A DNA stretch of 64,000 bases from Mimachlamys varia (GCA_947623455.1 OX392536.1:35097465-35161464); one strand, 5' to 3'. Shown: positions 45,001 to 55,640, numbered from the stretch's first letter. The notes: a model not told the origin generated them from the letters alone. Numbers and translations are program-made.

Positions 45001-47850
45001 ACTGGATGGTGTTGGGTAGAGAGAAATCATTAGGAACTGGATGGTGTTGGGGTAGAGAGGAATCATTAGGGACTGGATGGTGTTGGGGTAGAGAGGAATC
45101 ATTAGGGACTGGATGGTGTTGAGGTAGAGAGGAATCATTAGGGACTGGATGGTGTTGAGGTAGAGAGGAATCATTAGGGACTGGATGGTGTTGAGGTAGA
45201 GAGGAATCATTAGGGACTGGATGGTGTTGGGTAGAGAGGAATCATTAGGGACTGGATGGTGTTGAGGTAGAGAGGAATCATTAGGGACTGGATGGTGTTG
45301 AGGTAGAGAGGAATCATTAGGGACTGGATGGTGTTGAGGTAGAGAGGAATCATTAGGGACTGGATGGTGTTGGGTAGAGAGGAATCATTAGGGACTGGAT
45401 GGTGTTGAGGTAGAGAGGAATCATTAGGGACTGGATGGTGTTGGGTAGAGAGGAATCATTAGGGACTGGATGGTGTTGAGGTAGAGAGGAATCATTAGGG
45501 ACTGGATGGTGTTGAGGTAGAGAGGAATCATTAGGGACTGGATGGTGTTGAGGTAGAGAGGAATCATTAGGGACTGGATGGTGTTGAGGTTGAGAGGAAT
45601 CATTAGGGACTGGATGGTGTTGAGGTAGAGAGGAATCATTAGGGACTGGATGGTGTTGGGTAGAGAGGAATCATTAGGGACTGGATGGTGTTGGGTAGAG
45701 AGGAATCATTAGGGACTGGATGGTGTTGGGTAGAGAGGAATCATTAGGGACTGGATGGTGTTGGGTAGAGAGGAATCATTAGGGACTGGATGGTGTTGGG
45801 GTAGAGAGGAATCATTAGGGACTGGATGGTGTTGGAGTAGATAGGAATCATATGAGACTGGATGGTGTTGGGTAGAGAGGAATCATTAGGGACTGGATGG
45901 TGTTGGGTAGAGAGAAATCATTAGGGACTGGATGGTGTTGGGTAGAGAGGAATCATTAGGGACTGGATGGTGTTGGGGTAGAGAGGAATCATTAGGGACT
46001 GGATGGTGTTGGGGTAGAGAGGAATCATTAGGGACTGGATGGTGTTGGGTAGAGAGGAATCATTAGGGACTGGATGGTGTTGGGGTAGAGAGAAATCATT
46101 AGGGACTGGATGGTGTTGGGGTAGAGAGGAATCATTAGGGACTGGATGGTGTTGGGTAGAGAGGAATCATTAGGGACTGGATGGTGTTGGGTAGAGAGGA
46201 ATCATTAGGGACTGGATGGTGTTGGGGTAGAGAGGAATCATTAGGGACTGGATGGTGTTGAGGTAGAGAGGAATCATTAGGGATTGGATGGTGTTGAGTA
46301 GAGAGGAATCATTAGGGACTGGATGGTGTTGGGGTAGAGAGGAATCATTAGGGACTGGATGGTGTTGGGGTAGAGAGGAATCATTAGGGACTGGATGGTG
46401 TTGGGGTAGAGAGGAATCATTAGGGACTGGATGGTGTTGGGTTAGGGAGGAATAATTAGGAACTGGATGGTGTTGGGTAGAGAGGAATCATTAGGGACTG
46501 GATGGTGTTGGGGTAGAGAGGAATCATAAGAGTCTGGATGGTGTTGGGGTAGAGAGGAATCATTAGGGACTGGATGGTGTTGGGGTAGAGAGGAATCATT
46601 AGGGACTGGATGGTGTTGGGTAGAGAGGAATCATTAGGGACTGGATGGTGTTGGGTAGAGAGGAATCATTAGGGACTGGATGGTGTTGGGTAGAGAGGAA
46701 TCATTAGGGACTGGATGGTGTTGGGTAGAGAGGAATCATAAGAGTCTGGATGGTGTTGGAGTAGAGAGGAATCATTAGGGACTGGATGGTGTTGGGGTAG
46801 AGAGGAATCATTAGGGATTGGATGGTGTTGAGTAGAGAGGAATCATTAGGGACTGATGGTGTTGGGTAGAGAGGAATAATTAGGGACTGGATGGTATTTG
46901 GATAAGAGTTTGTTTTGGGAGGCTATGGATATACATATTTATATGTAGTTACTAGTTAGGAATGGTGTTAAACTGTAAAAGATAGGTATGACTATAGATT
47001 AGGGATGGTATTTATTAAATTGATAGGGACATATAGTTAAGGATGGTGTTAAGGAGGGGTTTGGGCTGATATGGTGCTTAGATAGGCTAAACACAATTTC
47101 ATTTTGATGTCGGCATTTAATACTACAGTTCTTTTCTATAGTATGTTATAAACACTTCTCAACTTTGTACTAAATTTGTAGTACAATGTATATTTTTCCT
47201 TGTATCTTTTATGGGTATCTGTACATGTATCCGTATTAAAGTATATTTACACGTTTTTTTAGACATTCTTTATCTTGTTTTGAAGCGTTATTCTTATATT
47301 CAAATATGATAATCTATCACTAATATATATAGGTACATTTTATTTCCGGCACACAAGGGGCAATAAAAATGGCCGATTGGGGTCAAGTCAAAACACATTA
47401 TTAGAAATTTAATCAAATGAGTGAGTTATCCTGGACTAAATATATTTATTAAGACGGGTTTACATGTATACCTTGAACGTAGACAGCTGGGCAGTTTTCC
47501 ACTTGTTGTCGAAGGCTTTTGAGGACGGAATATAAATTCGAGTCTTTGGAAGACAAAGTCAGATCTGTTGTGTCACTATCATATACTACTATTGCATTAA
47601 AATGTCCTTCTTTCAACATTTCTCTTTTTTCTGAACAGGGCACGATGTTCTCCAGAGCGACGAAACCGCCTGACCTCCTCTTTAGAATCGGTGGGCAATG
47701 TACATTCAACGAATTTCTTATGTGCCCATCGTTGAACGCCATGAAGGGACGACAGTCTAGCATCAGAACACATTCTTGACAGCTTGTTTGGTCTTCTAGC
47801 CATTCTGCAACCTTGGAACACGATACACCACTAGCAAGGTTCACTTCCAT
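41537..47850 (-). CDS. DUSP1/4: Dual-specificity MAP-kinase phosphatase, DUSP1/2/4/5 group
   Basis: Four exons join in frame: 47850-47472, 43074-42956, 42703-42484 and 42000-41537, giving 393 aa (human DUSP4 is 394, DUSP1 367). The protein would dephosphorylate Thr and Tyr in the activation loop of ERK, JNK or p38. Residues 10-125 form the rhodanese-like MAPK-binding domain, with the Arg/Lys docking motif LKRRSGG (56-62) and the family motif ALENIVP. Residues 167-310 are the phosphatase domain: GEPVEILPYLFLGN, the general-acid Asp in NIPIDDN (about D222), and the active site HCHAGVSRS with Cys253 and Arg259 (HC-x5-R). The Ser-rich tail (276-393) ends FPCPPSAPLLSPS. Four exons also occur in vertebrate genes of this group. 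It probably represents the invertebrate ancestor-type gene, so an exact symbol is uncertain. Intron 1 contains two large minisatellites. Confidence 0.93.
42484..42703 (-). CDS. DUSP1/4: DUSP exon 3 (phosphatase N-half)
   Basis: The acceptor AG is at 42704-42705 and the donor GT at 42482-42483. It encodes GEPVEILPYLFLGNSQHASQ, LLERLGITSLINVS and NHFEDKFTYMNIPIDDNDTA, matching DUSP1/4 closely. Confidence 0.94.
42956..43074 (-). CDS. DUSP1/4: DUSP exon 2 (linker)
   Basis: The acceptor AG is at 43075-43076 and the donor GT at 42954-42955 (CAG|GTAACA). It encodes GFDEFCSSYPHLCDIQGSIC then RQTLCVNPNVPSSKMAFVQ, like the GGYEAFSASCPELC linker of DUSP1. The 14-bp array in intron 1 stops right at its acceptor. 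Confidence 0.88.
43078..44130. repeat. 14/28-bp minisatellite abutting the DUSP exon 2 acceptor
   Basis: About 70 short units of ACAGGTAATACACA, often alternating with ACAGGTAATATACC. On the minus strand they give long Tyr/Cys/Leu-rich frames (YLLCITCGILPVV), which are artefacts. The array runs up to 2-3 bp from the acceptor of exon 2. Confidence 0.95.
44806..46905. repeat. 35/36-bp minisatellite in DUSP intron 1
   Basis: About 59 highly similar copies of a unit beginning GGGACTGGATGGTGTTGAGG and ending AGAGAGGAATCATTA. Units of 35 and 36 bp differ by one G in GTTGGGGTAG or GTTGGGTAG. The purine-rich strand is the plus strand. Confidence 0.97.
46910..47470. other. DUSP intron 1, unique part
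   Basis: Begins with degenerate array remnants (AGGGATGGTATT, AAGGATGGTGTTAAG) and then unique AT-rich sequence up to the donor of exon 1. Confidence 0.5.
47472..47850 (-). CDS. DUSP1/4: DUSP exon 1 (rhodanese/KIM domain)
   Basis: The ATG at 47850-47848 follows CAAG, with A at -3. It encodes MEVNLASGVSCSKVAEWLED, VLMLDCRPFMAFNDGHIRNS, LNVHCPPILKRRSGG and ENIVP, ending YVQ with donor G|GTATAC at 47471. It matches the MAPK-binding domain of DUSP1 and DUSP4. Confidence 0.93.
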
Positions 47851-48177
47851 CTTGAAAATAACCCTTTAAATGGTATATATCGTGACTGTTTCCCTCGAGT
47901 ATTATAATTCGCATGCATTTATCCTGTCTAATCAATGAAATACTTCCGGACTATCACGTGATCACGCTCATTCAGAAAAAAACCGTGTCACTACTTTTAC
48001 TCGTTGCGCTAAAAATATAGATCAACGTTGTACGGTTAATTTCAACAAGTTATAGCATATACTTACTAATTATGGAATGAAATAAGTATCTGTGATATTT
48101 AAAGATTATAAAATGATAAAATATTATTAGAAATAAGAAATAATGTTTTAAAATATCACTACGCTTCTGTTTACCGG

Positions 48178-48185
48178 TGACGTCA
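48178..48185. promoter_or_regulatory. Perfect CRE (TGACGTCA) upstream of DUSP
   Basis: The palindrome TGACGTCA lies about 330 bp upstream of the DUSP start codon. CREs drive vertebrate DUSP1, so a role in stimulus-induced expression is plausible but unproven. A CACGTG E-box core occurs near 47956. Confidence 0.4.
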
Positions 48186-48189
48186 GAAG

Positions 48190-49110
48190 GTTGGGATGGT
48201 TGTAGCAATAAATAGACCCATTCATAATTTGCTTAGTAGCCACGCCTCCAAAATACACATAGTAACCATACATGGGTATTACTTCCGTCGCTTCGGTGCA
48301 CTTGAGTGAACATTATGACTTAACAAATGGCATTTTGACAGCTCTGTTAGTCTATTCAGTGAAGAAGCATTGCTGTACGGCTCTTCTTTGAATAGTGTAC
48401 ATGTGTGGAGCTATTTTTGGATGTGAGGACTGGTTCGTTATCTCTTTAGGTCAGACTTTACATGTATGTCACTATATATTGTGTCTAGAATTCCTTGAAC
48501 CTGTGGTGTGAAGGCGGAGATGACTAATTTCACATAGTTTAATCGATAGGACTTAACCCACACCCGATTTACGTTATGTTGGAGTTTCTAGGTAGGCTAA
48601 TTATAGATTTCAGCGTTATTACGGTAAGAGTAGATCTAGAAATCCCCGTCAGTATATGGGTCGATTACTCAGCAGAGTTTTAATCAAGCCTGCGATTGTA
48701 AGCTTAGGAATAAGCCTAGCTTCTATAACACACAACTCGGTGGTGTATAAGTTAAACGTTTCTTCAGGTAGGAGTTAAGCAGTTTGCGTATTTTATAAGC
48801 GTATAATCAATTAATTAAATGACTGAATAATATCACAGAATTTGAGATCTGGAACATCACCAGCCTCAATTAACGTCAAATATAGAGGACGATCAGTTTC
48901 AAAACAGATTTAAAAAAAAATAGTTTTCGTTATATTTTTTTTTATTATTTAATTGACTGAAATTCAAATACCTGGGAGTATGTCTATTCGTAGTATACGT
49001 GGTTTATAAAATAAAATATATATTCCATATCTGGCATAATTTTGGCCTTCTATAGAATCCAGGTTGTTTTCGCACTTGAAATACAAACTATATCAGTGAT
49101 GCAGTTGCCA
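48190..49110. other. Intergenic, nothing recognised
   Basis: Upstream flank of DUSP, possibly with a start site of an unseen plus-strand gene. No coding exon could be supported. Confidence 0.35.
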
Positions 49111-49114
49111 GATA

Positions 49115-49490
49115 AAAGGCCCAATATACGTAACTTTCGCAAAAAGTTAAGCGAAAATAAAGCCTAATAACGCATCATATTTATTGATTTAGTTAAGATT
49201 AGCTGAAAACAGCAATACTCAAGATGAATATATACGATCGTATCGGTACAGCACTCAGTATTTGTAAAATACATCCATTTTGAACTGTCGTCTTACTTTG
49301 GCTTGTTGTTTTAGTGGTCCACACTTTAATTATTTTGAATTCCTTGAACATTTCTCTCATGGGTTTCTTGGTACTTGTCGCTTATGTTTAACTCGTTTTA
49401 GCCTTAATTTTGCATAGTTATCAACTAGATTTTTTTCAGAATTTTTCAGAATCACGGAAAATTCCCCGATGATGCGTATATTGGGCCTTT
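49115..49490. mobile_element. GGCCCAATATA-ended MITE, copy 2
   Basis: AAAAGGCCCAATATACGTAA at the left and GCGTATATTGGGCCTTT at the right. Inverted relative to copies 1 and 3. Shares AGATGAATA, CATCCATTTTGAACTGTC and TTTTTCAGAATCACG with other copies. Confidence 0.82.
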
Positions 49491-49717
49491 AATAAGAATT
49501 CAAATATTTTTTTATCGCTTCAGCGTTCTCCGGTGAATACGACCATTTCATCTTCATGTTCACAAGTTCCTTTTTTCAACTGCAATGTCAAAAGCAATGG
49601 CTCTGTCATATATTAAATTATAAGTAGATCTATTTTTCGATTTCCTATGAGTTTCATCATACCCCAATGAGTGAAAGACTCGGGGAAGTCATACGTACAA
49701 CGGTACCACAGGGACAT

Positions 49718-49925
49718 GCTAATTTGTTGCAGCTAGTTTTCGACCTAAACTAGAGTGTTTAGAGTAATCTTACATTTTTGGGAGATATAAATCAATATTC
49801 GATAATAATACCCCATTTAAAGAGGGGAGGAGGGCGTTTTATCGAAAATTGATGTAAACCCCCAGAAAGTGTAAAATTACTCTTATTACCCTAGTTTAGG
49901 TCTAAAATTCTTAAGTCTCTGTGAA
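49718..49925. mobile_element. MITE with about 50-bp inverted arms
   Basis: Left arm AGCTAGTTTTCGACCTAAAC and then AGAGTAATCTTACATTTTTGGG. The right arm has the complement, ending CCTAGTTTAGGTCTAAAATTC. A truncated relative lies at 52207-52312. Confidence 0.65.
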
Positions 49926-50807
49926 TGTGACGGCATTGTTTTTTGGTTCACGTTTTTGAGAAATTGAACATTTTTACGGCCAATAATCAATGGTGATAAA
50001 ATTTTGCAGAAGCCTTCAAAAACTCTTTGAATTTACATACTTATGTACGTGTAGTGAAACATGCGGTACAATGAATATCTATCAGTTTACAAAATCTGAC
50101 GAAGCGTGAAGGTTTCGAACACCGACTTAAACATGGGTTCGTCCCTTTTTGAAAAGTTTCCTACCAAACTGTCTTATTTTTTTTTCTGCCTCTAAAACTT
50201 TGCTCAGGATAGTCCATTAAACATGATGGCAAACTTGCGGGTAGAGGGAGATAACTCATTTGTACATTGTACACTACGCACACACATCCACACTTGAACC
50301 ATAATTTACGCGAAATAATGCAAGACAGTATATATATCAAAATATATTGATTTACATTATGTTTGTTATACTTTCAATATTGTTTTTATGTATTGTAATT
50401 ATTTTATGTTTCTTTAATTTGTGTCTTGACAAAGGAGCGAGCGGATTGCTCCGAAAATTTGACAACACAAGTTTGTCTACACTGTTTGAATTACTTCTTT
50501 GCCCTTTATGTATATCAAAAATATACACTACCTTTAATTAATGAGGACTTGAATCCTGTGTTTACTGGCGAGGAAGCTCAATACCAACTATGTATATTTA
50601 TAAAGACCAATAAAAGTTTAACTCACGTTACATATATAAACGGGTAAACCTAATAAGTACATTCAATTTGTGTCGGATTAAGGACCACATTATACTTTTT
50701 TATTTTTCATTATGGGTACTTGTACAGCCGAGATAATTTATTGTTTTCCTGCGAGGTAAGGATCTGGACGTCTTCAAAATTAACAATCAGTATTCAAATC
50801 ATAATTT

Positions 50808-51200
50808 AAAGGCCCAATATACGTAATTTCAGGAAATTTTTCGTGATTTTGAAAAATTCTGAAAAAAAATGCAGTTGATAACCATGCAAAAGTAAGCTTA
50901 AAACGAAGTAAACCTGAGCGGTAACTAACAAGAAACTCTTGACAGAAAAATCCAAAAGAATTGAAAATAATTCAGGTGGGGCCCACTTCAACAACAAGCC
51001 GAAGATAGAAGACAGTTCAAAATGGACGCGTGCAAAGTTTACAAATACTGAGTTTCAACTGCTGCTGTACCGGTGACCGCGTAAGAATTCATCTTGAATG
51101 CTGCTGATATCAGTTAACCTTATCTAAATCTATAAATATACAAAGTTATTAGGCTTTTTTTAAACTCAAGTTTTGCCGAAAATACGTATATTGGGCCTTT
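50808..51200. mobile_element. GGCCCAATATA-ended MITE, copy 3
   Basis: TTTAAAGGCCCAATATACGTAA to ACGTATATTGGGCCTTTA, 393 bp, same orientation as copy 1 and very similar inside (GGTGGGGCCCACTTCAACAA, TGCTGCTGTACCGGTGACC). Confidence 0.85.
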
Positions 51201-51365
51201 AGTGTCTATACTTTTCTTCCAATACAGTACAAAAAATATTTACTTATTCGTTTTATTTTTTCTCAAAGAGAGTGCAATTTTAAGGTTCCGCATTACCATT
51301 GTTGTCTGGTAATATACACCTGAGCCTTACGATTCTCATAGGAGCGATGACGTGGAGATACTGTT

Positions 51366-51411
51366 AACGTCTTAGAGTATTTCTATCTATCAAGAAATGC
51401 TCTAAGACGAC
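51366..51411. repeat. Short perfect-stem hairpin
   Basis: CGTCTTAGAGTATTTCT and AGAAATGCTCTAAGACG form a 17-bp stem with one G-U-type mismatch and an 8-nt loop. It is shorter than a typical pre-miRNA. Confidence 0.5.
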
Positions 51412-51765
51412 CAACAGTCGAGCCTGTTCCACACGCGAATACATACTGTAGGAAGGAAGACATTCTTGTTGGAGCTGGTGGTTGTTTTAATTTTGGATTA
51501 TTGTTATGATTCTCAATATTTTTTTAGGCAACGCCCCATGTTTATAAGTCAGGTGTCAGCGCCAGAGAAAACCCGGGCTATGGATAATTTAGAAGATAGG
51601 TATTTTAAAAGGGTAATGTCTCTTCTCTGCGTATGGCATGTCACATGCATGCCGATGAACTATACAAAGTCTGACATCTACAACCGATGTATTAAATTAT
51701 TTGTAAACTCTCTGTAATTATGTTATGTTTACAACTACAACCGAATTATTTATTTGTAGATTGAT

Positions 51766-51997
51766 CAAAATTTCCGTGTCTCAAAGTTTTTGTCGGCTTG
51801 CCGGCCAGTTTTACATATTCATTGAGTTTTGACGTCACCCCGCGCGCTGGTCTTTTGCTGTCATTGGATGCCTAAATTTAAAGGAAGACCGCCATCCAAT
51901 GACAGCGTAAGACCTCCGCGTGTAGTGACGTCAAAACTCAATGAATTTGTAAAACTGGCCGGCAAGCCGACGAAAACTTTGAGACACGGAAATTTTG
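51766..51997. repeat. Foldback element with two 105-bp arms
   Basis: Arms 51766-51870 and 51893-51997 are reverse complements with few mismatches around a 22-bp spacer. The ends are CAAAATTTCCGTGTCTCAAA and its complement. Each arm has CATTGAGTTTTGACGTCA or its complement. A 99-codon plus-strand frame across it is incidental. Probably a MITE or recent palindrome. Confidence 0.85.
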
Positions 51998-52206
51998 CGT
52001 GTTTTTGGAGGAAATGGAGATTATTTCTGCGGAAAGAGGATACATTTGACTTGGATTTAGGAGGTTTGTACAATAAAAATTATCCATCTTTCCAACGGTA
52101 CCAAGCGTTTTTTTCGTACTTAAATTAGAAATGTGATTTTTGATGCAAGAAAGGCAGGTGGGGATCGATTTTTCGACCTGGAAAGCTTTCCACCCTTCAG
52201 CTTTTA

Positions 52207-52312
52207 TGACCATTTAGGGGGGCATTTTTTTTTTATCGAAAATTGATCTTAAACCCCCAAATGTGTAAAATTACTCTAAACACCCTATTTTAGGTCCAAA
52301 ACTAGCTGTAAC
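52207..52312. mobile_element. Truncated relative of the MITE at 49718
   Basis: Shares TTTATCGAAAATTGAT, AAACCCCCA, GTGTAAAATTACTCT and TTTAGGTC with the right half of 49718-49925. The left half is missing. Confidence 0.6.
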
Positions 52313-52334
52313 AAATTCTCAGTTCCATGTGAGC

Positions 52335-52505
52335 TTGAGCACAGAATCCCAGCTTGAGAACGAGTCCATGGCCAAGGGCACAGAAATCCTAGCTCGAGCA
52401 CGAACCCAGGGCTAGCGGCACAGACATCCTAACTCGAGCACACGAACCCAGGGCTAGCGGCACAGAAATCCTAGTTCGAGCACGAACCCAGGGCTAGTGT
52501 CATAG
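52335..52505. repeat. 41-bp tandem repeat, about four copies
   Basis: Units contain CGAACCCAGGGCTAGCGGCA and CAGAAATCCTAGCTCGAGCA. Confidence 0.85.
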
Positions 52506-53169
52506 AAAACGTATCGAGGGTGGATACTTTGCGTTGTCATATAGGTTTGGTCAAGAGAAATAACTGTAGATGGTATCAAGTAACACAAAAGACATGTATA
52601 TTTTTCATGAATAATTTAATAAAGGCAATAAATACACATATTAGCAACAACAATACAGATACATCGCGCAATATCACAGTTATGTTTGGCAGTCTTGTGG
52701 AATCTGGAACGACAAAAGAAAATATATTAGTGATATAATATGTAATACACAATTTAAGAATAAAATGGTACACTCAGCTTTTGATTTTGGTCGACAATTT
52801 CAAATAGAAACACTCGGCGACAAGCTGATCAGAAATGGAATAAATCCCCAAACCAACCAAAGTTGACTATGCCCCACACCAGATATTTGTCAAAATGTCC
52901 AAGTCTGGCGTTAGGGTCAGATGGAACATGGAGTTCTAAAAGTCTATTAGGCCTAATGGGCTTTCCCTTTTAGGGTCTGGTGGGTAGAGGTAACCATCCC
53001 GATGCTGATATGACGTTTTTCAAAAAAAAAAAAAAGGAACCAATGCAATTGAAAATGATAATAAGTCGAAGGTACAAAATGATTCATGATCAAAATTGGC
53101 AAAAGAAACACTCACCATTATGTATATATATATGAGTGCTCGGCCGATCTCCACCTCCCTAGGTTCCGT

Positions 53170-53228
53170 CTAACCAGTCAGGGATCCGGTAATGTTGAAG
53201 GCGAACAACAGTAGGAGACCAGAGATCA
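53170..53228 (-). CDS. Gly/Tyr peptide exon 3 (hydrophobic tail, stop)
   Basis: Acceptor TATTTCAG. It completes a Leu codon and encodes ISGLLLLFAFNITGSLTG before TAG at 53172-53170. Confidence 0.68.
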
Positions 53229-54253
53229 CTGAAATATAAAGGTTCGGACGTTACTGGGCAAGTCACGTGGTAGTGGAGACAGATAATTAATGGTGTGTCT
53301 CGTCATAGCTAAGACAAACGTTACTTGGACGATCAAATTTGAATAAGGATAAACGTAATTTCTACTAGGATAGTCACGTGAAGGTGAAGGGACGGACGTC
53401 ACATGTGGATGGACACGTGATGGAAATAGACATCACTGGAGTGATCGCTAGTGATAAGGATGACGTCACATGGTTCGAGTATTAATTGTTATTTCAAACT
53501 TATTACGTAAAGAAGATAACATTATGTAGAGTTTATATTAATTTGAAATGTACTGTGATCTGTTTCATTCTTAATCAAATTAAACAGAATGAGGGGATTT
53601 GAAATTCTGATATGAAGTTCTCGTTTGCTGTATTTACGAGTCGATGTGTACATGCTGAATAATAGATGACATGTAATTGGACAACGCTACATACACCACA
53701 TACAAGTCGATATAATGGTATTGGTATCGCGGGATATATCATGAAGTATTATTATATTGATGCATAAAGAAGCAAAAGGCATTTTCTACTTACAGAGAGC
53801 GAAGTTGGCGCTTTTTTTCTGTTGGAGGTTTCCGTAGTTGTAGTAGTAGTTACTCAGGCCGTAACCGGAACCGTAGCCTGCCATTCCGTATCCGGGGTTA
53901 CCATATCCGGAGTACTGGGCCGCAACAAAGGCCACCAGGCATGGGATGAGGATCAGGGCGAGACACTTGTTCATCTTGTAGCTGTGAATGTAAAAACAAA
54001 TTGGTTATCCTCGATTTGTCTGTAAAACAATTCATCATGTTGCTTCTTCTTCTTTTTAGACAACACTTTCTGCATTAGCATTAAGTATTGACCAACACAG
54101 AATAAATATTCTTCAAGCTTAACCTCATGGATGTTGGTTGCAATTCAAATGCAACATTAAACCTTCCCTATGGAAACTTGACTTTACGTATCATGATTCT
54201 GATAAGTATATTAACAGAAGCTTACCTTTCTGTGTGGAGATCAGACCAGCTCT
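53170..54253 (-). CDS. Small secreted Gly/Tyr-rich peptide with hydrophobic C-terminus
   Basis: Coding exons 53974-53794 and 53228-53170 give 79 aa; a non-coding first exon lies at about 54253-54226. Residues 1-19 (MNKCLALILIPCLVAFVAA) are a clear signal peptide with cleavage before QYSGYG. The mature part has GYG/YY repeats (YSGYGNPGYGMAGYGSGYGL, NYYYNYGN), then QQKKSANF, then a hydrophobic run (ALLISGLLLLFAFNITGS). Splice sites are strong: CTCTCT|GTAAGT at 53793, AG at 53230-53229, and CACAG before the start exon at 53983. Gly/Tyr-rich secreted peptides occur in shell-matrix, byssal and antimicrobial families; I cannot assign one. The C-terminal segment may anchor it in a membrane or act as a GPI signal. 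A TATA box lies upstream. Confidence 0.78.
53794..53981 (-). CDS. Gly/Tyr peptide exon 2 (start, signal peptide, GY repeats)
   Basis: Seven UTR bases precede the ATG at 53974, then 60 codons and one base up to the donor GTAAGT at 53793. Without splicing the frame would end after two more codons at a stop that overlaps the donor. Confidence 0.82.
54226..54253 (-). other. Non-coding first exon of the Gly/Tyr peptide gene
   Basis: A donor AAAG|GTAAGC at 54225 lies about 25-30 bp downstream of a TATA box, so the first exon is only about 28 nt. The exact start is inferred. Confidence 0.5.
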
Positions 54254-54277
54254 GGTTAGTGCCTATCACCCCGCCCC

Positions 54278-54284
54278 TTATATA
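54278..54284 (-). promoter_or_regulatory. TATA box of the Gly/Tyr peptide gene
   Basis: Minus-strand CATATATAAGGGGCGGGG. It sits at the right distance from the short first exon and is followed by a GC-rich BRE-like run. Strong core promoters like this suit abundant tissue-specific secreted products. Confidence 0.6.
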
Positions 54285-54478
54285 TGTTCGAGCCGGAAGA
54301 TACTCGTCTGTAACATTAGGAAAGGCTACCAGACGGGACACACGGTCCCCTTAAGGGGTCGATGCAGTTACCTTTATGTAATTATAAAGAGGCTAACTTC
54401 TTCAAGGCACTTCCTGGTCTGGCGGTATACTTTGTTAGGACCCTAGGGCTCCTCGAAAACTATGTATACATACGATAT

Positions 54479-54877
54479 TAAAGGCCCAATATACGTAACT
54501 TTCACCAAAATTTCGGAAAATCAAGCCTAATAATATTTTTATATTAATTATATAGATATAGTCAAGATTAACTTATATCAGCAATAGTCAAGATGAATTC
54601 GTACGCGGTAACCGGTACAGCAGCAGTTGAAACTCGGTATTTGTAAACTTTGCACGCGTCCATTTTGAACTGTCTTCTAACTTTGGCTTGTTGTTGAAGT
54701 GGGCCCCACCTGAATTATTTTCAATTCTTTGGATTTTTCTGTCAGGTGTTTCTTGTTAGTTAACGCTCAAATTTACTTCGTTTTAAGCTTATTTTTGCAT
54801 GGTTATCAACTAGATTTTTTTTCAGAATTTTTCAGAATCACGAAAAATTTCCTGAAGTTACGTATATTGGGCCTTTA
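54479..54877. mobile_element. GGCCCAATATA-ended MITE, copy 4
   Basis: TAAAGGCCCAATATACGTAA to GTTACGTATATTGGGCCTTT, 398 bp, inverted relative to copies 1 and 3. Same internal blocks. Confidence 0.85.
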
Positions 54878-54892
54878 AATTATTGACGTTAG

Positions 54893-55640
54893 AGACGAAA
54901 GCTACGTGTATCAGAGTAAAGCTACGTGTATCAGAGTAAAGCTACGTGTATCAGAGTAAAGCTACGTGTATCAGAGTAAAGCTACGTGTATCAGAGTAAA
55001 GAACAATACAATAAAACCGTCATAAAGCTACGTGTATCAAAGTAAAGCTATGTGTATCAGAGTAAAGAACAATACAATAAAACCGCCATAAAGCTACGTG
55101 TATCAGAGTAAAGCTACGTGTATCAGAGTAAAGCTACGTGTATCAGAGTAAAGCTACGTGTATCAGAGTAAAGAACAATACAATAAAACCGCCATAAAGC
55201 TACGTGTATCAGAGTAAAGCTACATGTATCAGAGTAAAGAACAATACAATAAAATCGTCATAAAGCTACGTGTATCGGAGTAAAGAACAATACAATAAAA
55301 CCGTCATAAAGCTACGTGTATCAGAGTAAAGAACAATACAATATACCGTCATAAAGCTACGTGTATCAGAGTAAAGAACAATACAATAAAACCGTCATAA
55401 AGCTACGTGTATCAGAGTAAAGAACAATACAATATAACCGTCATAAAGCTACGTGTATCAGAGTAAAGAACAATACAATAAAACCGTCATAAAGCTACGT
55501 GTATCAGAGTAAAGAACAATACAATAAAACCGTCATAAAGCTACGTGTATCAGAGTAAAGAACAATACAATATAACCGTTATAAAGAACAATACAATAAA
55601 ACCGTCATAAAGAACAATACAATATAACCGTCATAAACAA
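54893..55640. repeat. Compound tandem array of two units
   Basis: A 20-bp unit (AAGCTACGTGTATCAGAGTA) alternates with a 26-bp unit (AAGAACAATACAATAAAACC plus GTCATA). Runs of one to five A-units are followed by a B-unit, which makes a higher-order pattern. The final units lose the A part. Confidence 0.92.

Noticed and set aside
44804..45639. Frames repeating MIPLYPNTIQSL
   Set aside because: The 36-bp array in DUSP intron 1; broken wherever a 35-bp unit occurs.
43078..46905. CRISPR-like appearance of regular repeats
   Set aside because: Head-to-tail units without spacers in a eukaryotic intron; no cas genes.
51829..52128. 99-codon frame (KGRPPSNDSVRPPR region)
   Set aside because: Crosses the foldback palindrome; part of the sequence is read again in reverse complement from the other arm.
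53786..53974. Gly/Tyr peptide ending at KSANFALCK as an intronless gene
   Set aside because: The last codons overlap a strong GTAAGT donor, and a phase-matched acceptor and exon follow at 53228.
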